A stretch of 23,163 nucleotides of DNA from a virus. The stretch lies in IMG/VR virus record IMGVR_UViG_3300030104_002001, positions 1-23,163 of that record; one strand, 5' to 3'. This document shows, piece after piece, positions 1 to 6,699 of this stretch. The position numbers and the translations under genes were made by a program. Within the stretch, counting starts at the first letter, position 1; every line of letters begins with the position of its first letter. Under the pieces are notes generated by a model. It was not told the origin of the DNA. It saw only the letters and a list, made by a program, of their open reading frames with translations, and made no database searches.

Positions 1-132
1 CATCCTGTTGGCATAGGAGAGCATGGACAAATTGTTGATGAGTTTATCAAACAAATAAAGTTAGCTGCTGAAGCAGACGAAGCTGCATCTATGTTAAAGG
101 ATACATTTAGAGATGAAATAATAGAAGACTAA
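1..132 (+). CDS. 3' end of an unidentified phage protein (5' partial)
   Basis: The frame is open from the left edge and gives the last 43 residues of a protein before a TAA at 130-132. The visible part starts HPVGIGEHGQIVDEF and ends in a charged helix (EADEAASMLKDTFRDEIIED). The stop shares its last A with the ATG of the next gene (TAATG), the junction type seen repeatedly in this genome, so it belongs to the same operon. I do not recognise the family from this fragment. The start and most of the protein lie outside the window. Confidence 0.7.
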   Translation, partial: HPVGIGEHGQIVDEFIKQIKLAAEADEAASMLKDTFRDEIIED

Positions 133-467
133 TGAATGAAGAATACATTGAGATACTAGCAGAGATACAAGAGCATGAGAACAGTAGTCCTGAACGTATG
201 TTATTTTTATCTGTTATATTTCAAGCATTGTTAGATGCAACAAAAGAAAAGACTAAAGTAGAATCACCACGTACAAGTGTTGAAAGAGCAAATGCTCGTG
301 CATGGTTCTTCTGTAGTGTAGGTGTTACATGTGATAACTTTGAGTATATCTGTGAAAGTGCAGGTATGGATGCACAGTATACAAGAAGCTTTGCAATAAA
401 GGTAATTAATTCAAAGGAGATAAAATATGTCAGACAAAGAATCAGAAGAGTCCTTGATAAATCCTGA
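132..467 (+). CDS. Small conserved phage protein of unknown function
   Basis: This 111-residue, soluble, helical protein starts at the ATG that overlaps the preceding stop as TAATG. The central stretch ERANARAWFFCSVGVTCDNF (residues 51-70), followed by EYICESAGMD (71-80), resembles a recurrent pattern in small phage proteins (W-x-F-x...DF-x-x-[VI]C-x-x-[AS]G-x-D). I know that pattern only as a family of unknown function, and the assignment is from memory. The C-terminus is basic (KYVRQRIRRVLDKS), compatible with nucleic-acid binding, which is inference. The last 41 nt overlap the next gene, and the next gene's ribosome site AAGGAGA (414-420) lies inside this coding region. It sits just upstream of nucleotide-metabolism genes. 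Confidence 0.75.
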   Translation: MNEEYIEILAEIQEHENSSPERMLFLSVIFQALLDATKEKTKVESPRTSVERANARAWFFCSVGVTCDNFEYICESAGMDAQYTRSFAIKVINSKEIKYVRQRIRRVLDKS

Positions 468-789
468 AGAGGATAGAGGATGGTCTCAAGAAAGTTATAG
501 AGATTATATGAAGAGAAGAGATGCTGAAGAAGATGCCTTAAAAAAAGGTACATATGAATATGAGTATGAGTATGGTAAACCTAGTGATAAACAAATAGGT
601 GGTAGCCATTATAAAGATTGTGTTATACAACCTGTAGATTATATTGTTAAAAATAATCTTGACTTCTTAGAGGGTAATGTGGTAAAATATATAACTCGAC
701 ACAAAACAAAAAATGGTATAGAAGATATTAGAAAAGTAATTCATTATGCAGAATTAATATTAGAACTAAAGTATGGAAAGGAAAATTAA
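427..789 (+). CDS. DUF3310 (T7 gp1.7-like) protein, possible nucleotide kinase
   Basis: This 120-residue protein has an acidic N-terminal half (residues 1-50, ending in a YEYEYEY run) and a C-terminal DUF3310 domain: IGGSHYK (57-63), QPVDYI (68-73), EGNVVKYITRHK (82-93) and a closing helix GIEDIRKVIHYAELILE (97-113). The family includes T7 gp1.7, reported to act as a nucleoside monophosphate kinase. Whether this homologue is a kinase is inference. The start is set by AAGGAGA at 414-420, 6 nt before the ATG, although it overlaps the upstream gene by 41 nt. The stop directly abuts the ATG of the ribonucleotide reductase gene, which fits a role in dNTP supply. Confidence 0.88.
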   Translation: MSDKESEESLINPEEDRGWSQESYRDYMKRRDAEEDALKKGTYEYEYEYGKPSDKQIGGSHYKDCVIQPVDYIVKNNLDFLEGNVVKYITRHKTKNGIEDIRKVIHYAELILELKYGKEN

Positions 790-2724
790 ATGGCATCATT
801 AATGGGAAGTAATTATTTACCTACTGAATATCAATCATTTATACATATGTCTAGATATTCACGTTGGTTAGAAGACAAAGGTAGAAGAGAGAGTTGGAGT
901 GAAACTGTAAGCAGACTTATATCTTTCTTTAAACAACATATAGATAATGAATATAATAGTATAATTAAAAATAAAGAATGGGATGAATTAGAAGAAGCTA
1001 TACTTTCATTACAAGTTATGCCATCTATGAGAGCATTAATGACATCAGGTGATGCATTAGATAGAGAGAATGTTGCAGGTTATAACTGTTCTTACATTCC
1101 TATTGATAGTCCAAGAGCATTTGATGAAGTGTTATATATACTTATGAATGGTACAGGTGTAGGCTTCTCTGTTGAAAGACAGTACGCTGATAAACTTCCT
1201 ACTATTCCTGATGTAGAGTTTGAACATACAGAAGATGTAGTATCTGTTGTTGATTCTAAAGAAGGTTGGGCAAAAGCATTTAGAGATTTAGTATCTTATC
1301 TCTACACAGGTAGAGTTCCTAAAATAAATGTTAGTAAAGTTAGACCTGCAGGTGCAAGATTAAAAACATTTGGTGGTAGAGCTAGTGGACCTCAACCTCT
1401 TGTTGATTTGTTTGACTTTACTATTCTTAAATTTAAAGGTGCAAGAGGTAGAAAGCTTTCTTCTATGGAGTGCCATGATATTGTTTGTAAGACAGGTGAG
1501 GTAGTAGTTGTAGGTGGTGTACGTAGATCAGCACTTATATCTTTATCTAACTTATCTGATCAAAGAATACGTGCTGCTAAGATGGGTGAATGGTGGAATG
1601 AAAATCCACAAAGAGCATTAGCAAATAACTCTGTAGCTTATACAGAGAAACCTGATGTAGGTATCTTTATGAAGGAATGGTTATCATTATATGAAAGTAA
1701 ATCAGGTGAGAGAGGGATGTTTAATAGAGCATCTGCTCAATCTAAAGCTGCAGAGAATGGTAGACGAGATGCATCATGGGATTTTGGTACTAATCCTTGT
1801 AGTGAAATTATATTAAGACCTAATCAATTCTGTAATTTAACTGAAGTTGTGTGTCGTTCTACTGATACTATGACTACACTAACAAAGAAAGTTAAACTTG
1901 CTACAATACTAGGTACAATACAATCTACCTTTACAAACTTTGGTTATCTTCGTAAGAGATGGCAGAACAATACAGAAGAAGAAAGACTACTTGGTGTATC
2001 TCTGACAGGTATTATGGATTGTGTTGAGCTTAATACTATTGATGGACTTGCACCTAGACTAGAAGTATTAAAGAAACATGCAGTAGAAACTAATAAGGTT
2101 TTATCAAAGAAGTTAGGTATACCACAATCAACAGCTATTACTTGTGTTAAACCTTCAGGTACTGTAAGTCAATTAGTTGATAGTGCTAGTGGTATACATG
2201 CTAGACATAATCCTTACTACATTAGAACAGTAAGAGGAGATAATAAAGATCCATTAACTGAGTTTATGAAAGTATCTGGTATACCTAATGAGCCAGATTA
2301 TTTAAAACCAGAACATCAAACTGTATTTTCTTTTCCTATGATGGCTCCTAAAGGTTCAGTATGCAGAACAGACATGACAGCTATTCAACAATTAGAGATA
2401 TGGAAATGTTATGCTCAACATTGGTGTGAACATAAACCTTCTGTAACTATAAGTGTTAAGGAAGAAGAATGGGTTCCTGTGGGTGCATGGTGTTGGGAAA
2501 ACTTTGAACATGTAAGTGGTATATCTTTCTTACCATTCTCTGATCATACATATCAACAAGCACCTTATCAAGATATAGATGAGAAGACTTACAAGAAGTT
2601 AGCAAAAAATATGCCAACGAATATTGATTGGAATAAATTACAAGACTTTGAGAAAGAAGATAATACGAAAGGATCACAAGAACTAGCTTGTACTGCAGGT
2701 GTATGTGAGTTGGTGGATATATAA
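790..2724 (+). CDS. nrdJ: Class II (adenosylcobalamin-dependent) ribonucleoside-triphosphate reductase
   Basis: The 644-residue monomeric class II reductase reduces ribonucleotides to deoxynucleotides with adenosylcobalamin as radical source, supplying dNTPs for phage DNA synthesis. The visible active-site layout matches the family: C100 (GYNCSYIP) and C348 (NQFCNL) as the redox pair, NPCSEI giving the thiyl cysteine C337 and E339, the phosphate-binding loop KPSGTVSQLVDSASGIHARH, and the C-terminal reducing pair C634/C639 (ACTAGVC). The motif GGVRRSALISL is also family-typical. It is shorter than the roughly 740-residue Lactobacillus enzyme, as expected for phage forms, and no intein is visible. 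The start follows the upstream stop without a gap, with AAGGAAA upstream. It depends on cobalamin in the host cell. Its terminal TAA overlaps the candidate ATA start of the DUF1289 frame. Confidence 0.95.
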   Translation: MASLMGSNYLPTEYQSFIHMSRYSRWLEDKGRRESWSETVSRLISFFKQHIDNEYNSIIKNKEWDELEEAILSLQVMPSMRALMTSGDALDRENVAGYNCSYIPIDSPRAFDEVLYILMNGTGVGFSVERQYADKLPTIPDVEFEHTEDVVSVVDSKEGWAKAFRDLVSYLYTGRVPKINVSKVRPAGARLKTFGGRASGPQPLVDLFDFTILKFKGARGRKLSSMECHDIVCKTGEVVVVGGVRRSALISLSNLSDQRIRAAKMGEWWNENPQRALANNSVAYTEKPDVGIFMKEWLSLYESKSGERGMFNRASAQSKAAENGRRDASWDFGTNPCSEIILRPNQFCNLTEVVCRSTDTMTTLTKKVKLATILGTIQSTFTNFGYLRKRWQNNTEEERLLGVSLTGIMDCVELNTIDGLAPRLEVLKKHAVETNKVLSKKLGIPQSTAITCVKPSGTVSQLVDSASGIHARHNPYYIRTVRGDNKDPLTEFMKVSGIPNEPDYLKPEHQTVFSFPMMAPKGSVCRTDMTAIQQLEIWKCYAQHWCEHKPSVTISVKEEEWVPVGAWCWENFEHVSGISFLPFSDHTYQQAPYQDIDEKTYKKLAKNMPTNIDWNKLQDFEKEDNTKGSQELACTAGVCELVDI

Positions 2725-3008
2725 TTCGTTCACCTTGTGTTGGTGTATGTACACTAGAGAATGATATTTGTATTGGTTGTTTTAGAACAAGTAAACAAAT
2801 AGCTGAGTGGGCATTTTATAATGATGAAGAAAGGGAAACTATAATGAAAGAAAGTAAACCAATATTTGCAACAGCAGATATAGATTTAATAAGAGATTTA
2901 ATAGTATTTACTTTGAAAACACAAGATGATTTTGTTATGCCTGTTGAAAAGAAGAAAGAGTTTGAAGCATTGTATCATAGACTAGGTAGATTCAAAGAAA
3001 GTTCTTGA
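2721..3008 (+). CDS. DUF1289 cysteine-cluster protein with non-canonical (ATA) start
   Basis: An open frame of 95 codons begins right at the nrdJ stop. Read from the ATA at 2721 it gives (M)IRSPCVGVCTLENDICIGC followed by FRTSKQIAEW. The four cysteines C6, C10, C17 and C20 and the following RT-x4-IxxW segment are the signature of DUF1289, a small family thought to bind a metal or Fe-S centre; its function is unknown. The C-terminal half (residues 50-95) is an extra helical, charged extension. In frame there is only GTT GGT GGA TAT ATA ATT between the previous stop (TGA, 2706) and the cysteine motif, so no ATG, GTG or TTG can start it. The only in-frame ATG (2844) would remove the cysteines. 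One G in place of A2723 would create a standard ATGA overlap with nrdJ. It is either started at AUA/AUU, a mutated gene, or a sequence error. Confidence 0.7.
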   Translation: MIRSPCVGVCTLENDICIGCFRTSKQIAEWAFYNDEERETIMKESKPIFATADIDLIRDLIVFTLKTQDDFVMPVEKKKEFEALYHRLGRFKESS

Positions 3009-3033
3009 CATTTAAAATAAACTGTGTCATAAT
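3005..3033 (+). promoter_or_regulatory. Sigma70-type promoter for hsp20
   Basis: A perfect -35 box TTGACA (3005-3010) is followed after exactly 17 bp by CATAAT (3028-3033, five of six to TATAAT). TG at 3025-3026 forms an extended -10. The predicted start of transcription is near 3040. The -35 box overlaps the stop codon of the DUF1289 frame. It is the clearest promoter I see in the window and drives hsp20 and perhaps the downstream glycosyltransferase genes. Confidence 0.8.
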
Positions 3034-3039
3034 TACACT

Positions 3040-3139
3040 ATAGAATGCCATAATGGGTTCTATGAGAGAGTTCTGGTTAAAACTACCATACAGTATTCAG
3101 CGTAGTCTCTCTATTAATCGCTTAATGAAAGGATAAATA
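3040..3139 (+). promoter_or_regulatory. Structured 5' leader of hsp20, candidate RNA thermometer
   Basis: This is a non-coding leader of about 100 nt between the promoter and the hsp20 ATG. Hairpin 1 lies at the 5' end: ATAGAA (3040-3045) with TTCTAT (3058-3063) and an inner CCA/TGG. Hairpin 2 pairs AGAGAG (3065-3070) and ACTAC (3082-3086) with the continuous strand GTAGTCTCTCT (3102-3112). Hairpin 3 pairs ATTAA (3113-3117) with TTAAT (3122-3126) around a UCGC loop. It extends through an interrupted stem in which 3106-3112 faces the ribosome site AAAGGA (3128-3133), with C-A mismatches and G-U pairs. Hairpins 2 and 3 compete for CTCTCT. Imperfect masking of the Shine-Dalgarno sequence is the design of known thermometers upstream of ibpA-type genes. 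The thermometer role is inference. Confidence 0.5.
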
Positions 3140-3556
3140 ATGAGTGTATTTCATAATATAAATAGATATGCTATAGGGTTTGATCATTTGATGGATCACT
3201 TAGTATCTCTACACAGCAACAATAACTTAACAACTAATGAATATCCACCTTATGATATAATAAGAGAAGGAGAAAGTAATTATAAAATAGAACTTGCAGT
3301 TGCAGGTTTTAAAAAAGATGAGTTAAGTATACAATTAAAAGACAATACCTTAACTATAAAAGGTGAGTCTAATTCTAAAAATTCTAATGGAGATTATCTT
3401 CATAAGAATATAGCACGAAGATCTTTCTCTAAAGATTTTACTCTTGCAGAGAATATAGAGGTTGGAGATGCTGAGTTTGAGGATGGTGTATTGAGTGTTA
3501 GTTTAACACATAACATACCTGAAGAACAAAGACCAAAAGAAATATCAATACACTAA
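3140..3556 (+). CDS. hsp20: Small heat-shock protein, IbpA-like (Hsp20 family)
   Basis: The 138-residue small heat-shock protein is an ATP-independent holdase that binds unfolding proteins in the cytoplasm. The N-terminus YAIGFDHLMDHL (10-21) closely resembles that of IbpA. The alpha-crystallin domain spans about 35-125 (YPPYDI, YKIELAVAGF, the A-x4-GVL signature at 111-118). The C-terminal I-S-I (135-137) is the IxI motif used in oligomer assembly. AAAGGA at 3128-3133 sets the start. The gene is flanked by its own promoter and a hairpin, so it can be transcribed independently of the surrounding genes. Hsp20 genes are known in marine cyanophages; the role here, such as protecting assembly or host proteins during infection, is inference. 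Confidence 0.95.
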   Translation: MSVFHNINRYAIGFDHLMDHLVSLHSNNNLTTNEYPPYDIIREGESNYKIELAVAGFKKDELSIQLKDNTLTIKGESNSKNSNGDYLHKNIARRSFSKDFTLAENIEVGDAEFEDGVLSVSLTHNIPEEQRPKEISIH

Positions 3557-3563
3557 CTTAAAG

Positions 3564-3598
3564 TGAGGGAGTGTTTTATATTTCCTTTCACTCCCTCA
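3564..3598 (+). terminator. Strong stem-loop after hsp20, likely terminator or processing hairpin
   Basis: TGAGGGAGTG (3564-3573) pairs perfectly with CACTCCCTCA (3589-3598) around a 15-nt pyrimidine-rich loop. It lies eight bases after the hsp20 stop and just before the next ribosome site. It lacks a U-run immediately after the stem, so it may be an imperfect intrinsic terminator or an mRNA-stabilising 3' hairpin. It is the strongest inverted repeat I found in the window. Confidence 0.6.
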
Positions 3599-3613
3599 TA
3601 ACATGGAGATAAT

Positions 3614-4381
3614 ATGAATACAGTTTACATAGGATATGATCCAAAAGAAGATACAGCATACGAAGTTTTAAAGTTTACTATAGAAAGAATATCAGGTAAG
3701 AACATACGTATTGTGCCATTAAGAAAAAATATACTAGAACATATAGGTATATATACACGTAAGTCTGAATTAATAAATGGTCAACCTTATGATATTATAG
3801 ATGGTAGACCTTTCTCTACAGAGTTTAGTTTTAGTAGATTCTTAGTACCTGCTTTAAATATGTATCAAGGTAAAGCTTTGTTTATGGATTCAGATATGTA
3901 CTTACGTGCAGATGTTAATGAACTATTTGATTTGTGTGATATGGATTATTATCCTGTGTATTGTGTTCATCATAAATATGAACCAGAAAAAACTACAAAG
4001 ATGGATGGTAAAGAACAACATCCTTATCGTAGAAAGAACTGGTCTAGTCTTATGATGTTTAATTGTGGACATGATGCAAATAAAAAGCTTACACCTGAAG
4101 TAGTTAATACACAAACAGGTAGATGGTTACATGGATTTGGTTGGTTGCCTGATAAAGAAGCAGATATAGGTAAGATACCTGAAGAATGGAATTGGTTAGA
4201 TGGTCATTCACCAGAAGATATGGATGCAAAGAATGTACACTTTACTACTGGTGGTCCTTGGTTTAAAGATTGGAAACCAAGAGGAGCAATAGAAGGTAAG
4301 TATGCAGTTGAATGGTGTAGTGATGCTGATTGGTTAAAGATGAAACGTATAATTGAATTTGATAGGGATTATATGATATGA
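3614..4381 (+). CDS. GT8-like glycosyltransferase
   Basis: The 255-residue protein has a GT-A fold glycosyltransferase pattern of the GT8/glycogenin type. It has an N-terminal beta strand MNTVYIGYDP, the metal-binding D-x-D motif in LFMDSDMYL (D92, D94), and a late HFTTGGPWF segment where this class places its second metal/sugar-phosphate ligand histidine. It would transfer a sugar from a nucleotide-sugar donor; donor and acceptor cannot be read from the sequence. GGAG at 3605-3608 sets the start. The stop overlaps the next ATG by 4 nt (ATGA), so it is translated together with the large fusion protein that follows. The three genes together look like a glycan or surface modification module. 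Confidence 0.8.
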   Translation: MNTVYIGYDPKEDTAYEVLKFTIERISGKNIRIVPLRKNILEHIGIYTRKSELINGQPYDIIDGRPFSTEFSFSRFLVPALNMYQGKALFMDSDMYLRADVNELFDLCDMDYYPVYCVHHKYEPEKTTKMDGKEQHPYRRKNWSSLMMFNCGHDANKKLTPEVVNTQTGRWLHGFGWLPDKEADIGKIPEEWNWLDGHSPEDMDAKNVHFTTGGPWFKDWKPRGAIEGKYAVEWCSDADWLKMKRIIEFDRDYMI

Positions 4382-6699
4382 CAAAGATAAATTTTGTTAC
4401 ATCTTTTAATGAAACTATATATAATACTGTAGGTAATCATTTAATTAAATCAATAAAAACTAATTGGGAACCTTCTATAAAGTTTACAGCTTATCACCAT
4501 GACTTTGATCCTAAAAATTATTCTATTAAAGATGTAGATCTAAAATCTTTAGAAGATGTAGAAGAATATAAAAATTATTTTGAAGTAAATAAAGAACATA
4601 ATGGTACAGAAAATAATACTATACCTTATAATTGGCATCTTGATTCTCTTAGATGGGCACATAAAGTATATGCTTTAACTGAAAAAGCTTTTGAATTATC
4701 AGAAGAATCTAAAGATGCAGGATGGTTGATCTGGATTGATGCTGACTCTCTTGCTTCTAAAAGGTTAGTGCCTGATGATATACTAGCTATGTTACCTGAA
4801 GCTTGTGATGTAGCTTATAGAGGTGTTAGAAATTATCCAGATAAAACATTTTATATTGATACTTCTTTCATAGCTTTTAATTTAAATAAAAGACCTGCTC
4901 TTGATTTACTTGGTGACTTACGTGGTGCTTATAATTCAGGAGAGCTATTACAATATAGAGAGTGGCATGACTCTTTCTTAATAGAAAGATTATTAAATAT
5001 TTATAAAGCTCATGGTATGAAGATACAAGATCTTCCACAAATTAATGATTATATTGCTCACTTTGAAGGTGTAGATAACATAAAGAACCTAGCTATTAGA
5101 GATGATAAAGGTAATAGATTAGTAGCTTTATCAGAAGATACAGTATCTCAAGATATAGTACCTAATAGATATAAACAATTAGCTGATGTTATAAGAGAGT
5201 ATAAACCTAAATCTATTATAGAAGTAGGTACTTGGAATGGTGGTCGTGCTATTGAGATGGCTCTTGCTGCATTTGAAACTCAAGATGAGTTATTATATAG
5301 AGGGTTTGATTTATTTGAAGATGGTACAACTGAAACAGATAATGAAGAGTTTAATCTTAAAGCTCATAATACTAAGTCTGCTGTAATAAAAAGACTTCAA
5401 GACTTTAGAAAAAAGATGATGGAAAAAAAGAAAGTCTTTACATTTGCACTAGGTAAAGGTAACTCTAAAGATACATTAAAAGATTGTGATGATTTAAATG
5501 CTGACTTTGTTTTAATAGGTGGTGGTAATAGTATAGCTACTACTAAAAGTGACTATGATAATTTAAAACATAATCCTGTTGTTGTATTAGATAATTATTT
5601 TAGAGAAGATGAAGATAAAAATAATGCACCAGAACAGTATCATGGTACAAATAAAATTGTAGAAAGTTTACCTAAAGGAAAGAAAGATGGTGTACGTAGA
5701 TGGGTAATACCTTCACAAGATTTAGTACGTGGTGGTGGACATACACATTTAGTAGTAGTATTAAATGATAATAAACTTGCTGATGTACCTAAAAAATTAT
5801 TGAATGTTCCTATAGTTGTGCATCCTAGAGATTGTGTACCTAAAGATTTTATTAGAGATAACATTAGAAGTAATTTAAAACTTATTGATACATGGTTAGG
5901 TAAGTTTCCTTTACATAATGGTAATGTTATTCTTGTATCAGGTGGTCCTTACTTAAATATTAATAAATTAAAAACACATGTAAGAAACAATCCTGATAGT
6001 AAAATTGTATGTGTTAAACATTCTTATCCTAAACTTATAGATAATGGTATATTACCTTGGGCATGTATTGTTCTTGATCCTAGACCTATTACAGGTACAA
6101 GTACACATGGTATAGTAAGAAAAGAATTATTTAAAAAGATAGAAAAGAAAACAAAGTTCTTTGTAGCATCTATGACTGATCCTTCTGTTACTGAATACTT
6201 AATAGATAAAGGTGCAGAAATACATGGATGGCATGCATTTACAGAATCATTGCGTGATCCTGCAGAACAAAATAAAAAGATGGTTAATAATTCTGTTACT
6301 CTTAATCCTGATATAGGTATACCTCAAGGCTCTACTCTTATTACAGGTGGTACATGTGCTGCCATGAGAGCTCTAGGTATTATGCATACTATGGGATTTA
6401 GACATTTTGATTTATTTGGTTTTGATTCTTGTATGGAAGAACCTACTGAAGAACAAAAGAAAGAAACTACAGGTGCTGAAGATGAAGAACCTAAACCTAA
6501 ATACTTTAAAGTAGGTGTAGGTGAGCAATACTTCTGGACTACTGGTGAGTTACTAGCTATGGCACAAGATTGTGAAAGAACTTTTAATGATCCACCTATG
6601 GAAATGAATTTAAATTTATATGGTGAAGATACTTTAGTTACTGCTCTATGGAATGTATCACCTAAAAAACCAACCTTTAAGGAAACATTTGATGGATGA
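4378..6699 (+). CDS. Three-part fusion: glycosyltransferase / class I methyltransferase-like / DUF115 (MAF) protein
   Basis: In this 773-residue protein, residues 1-235 look like a GT-A glycosyltransferase with D-A-D in LIWIDADSL (D121, D123). Residues about 262-430 resemble a Methyltransf_24-type class I methyltransferase: SIIEVGTWNGGRAIEMA (279-295) is the SAM-binding motif I, and FVLIGGGNS (377-385) sits where relatives have an IDGGHS motif, so the usual Asp and His are missing. Residues about 510-690 match DUF115/MAF (MptE-like), with NVILVSGGPYLN, VLDPRP, TGGTCAAMRALGIMHTMGFR and LFGFDS. MAF proteins are linked to flagellin glycosylation with nonulosonic acids in bacteria; some archaeal relatives are pterin pyrophosphokinases. 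It would couple sugar addition to further modification, which is inference. It starts in an ATGA overlap. Confidence 0.82.
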   Translation: MTKINFVTSFNETIYNTVGNHLIKSIKTNWEPSIKFTAYHHDFDPKNYSIKDVDLKSLEDVEEYKNYFEVNKEHNGTENNTIPYNWHLDSLRWAHKVYALTEKAFELSEESKDAGWLIWIDADSLASKRLVPDDILAMLPEACDVAYRGVRNYPDKTFYIDTSFIAFNLNKRPALDLLGDLRGAYNSGELLQYREWHDSFLIERLLNIYKAHGMKIQDLPQINDYIAHFEGVDNIKNLAIRDDKGNRLVALSEDTVSQDIVPNRYKQLADVIREYKPKSIIEVGTWNGGRAIEMALAAFETQDELLYRGFDLFEDGTTETDNEEFNLKAHNTKSAVIKRLQDFRKKMMEKKKVFTFALGKGNSKDTLKDCDDLNADFVLIGGGNSIATTKSDYDNLKHNPVVVLDNYFREDEDKNNAPEQYHGTNKIVESLPKGKKDGVRRWVIPSQDLVRGGGHTHLVVVLNDNKLADVPKKLLNVPIVVHPRDCVPKDFIRDNIRSNLKLIDTWLGKFPLHNGNVILVSGGPYLNINKLKTHVRNNPDSKIVCVKHSYPKLIDNGILPWACIVLDPRPITGTSTHGIVRKELFKKIEKKTKFFVASMTDPSVTEYLIDKGAEIHGWHAFTESLRDPAEQNKKMVNNSVTLNPDIGIPQGSTLITGGTCAAMRALGIMHTMGFRHFDLFGFDSCMEEPTEEQKKETTGAEDEEPKPKYFKVGVGEQYFWTTGELLAMAQDCERTFNDPPMEMNLNLYGEDTLVTALWNVSPKKPTFKETFDG

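Noticed and set aside
221-553. 110-codon minus-strand ORF opposite the first genes
   Set aside because: It overlaps two supported plus-strand genes and shows no family features.
2670-2730. Programmed -1 frameshift joining nrdJ to the DUF1289 frame
   Set aside because: No slippery heptamer is present between the in-frame TGA at 2706 and the nrdJ stop, and nrdJ already has its normal C-terminal cysteine pair.
3064-3127. Possible tRNA in the hsp20 leader
   Set aside because: There is no anticodon arm or T-loop consensus and the stems do not form a cloverleaf; a regulatory leader fits better.
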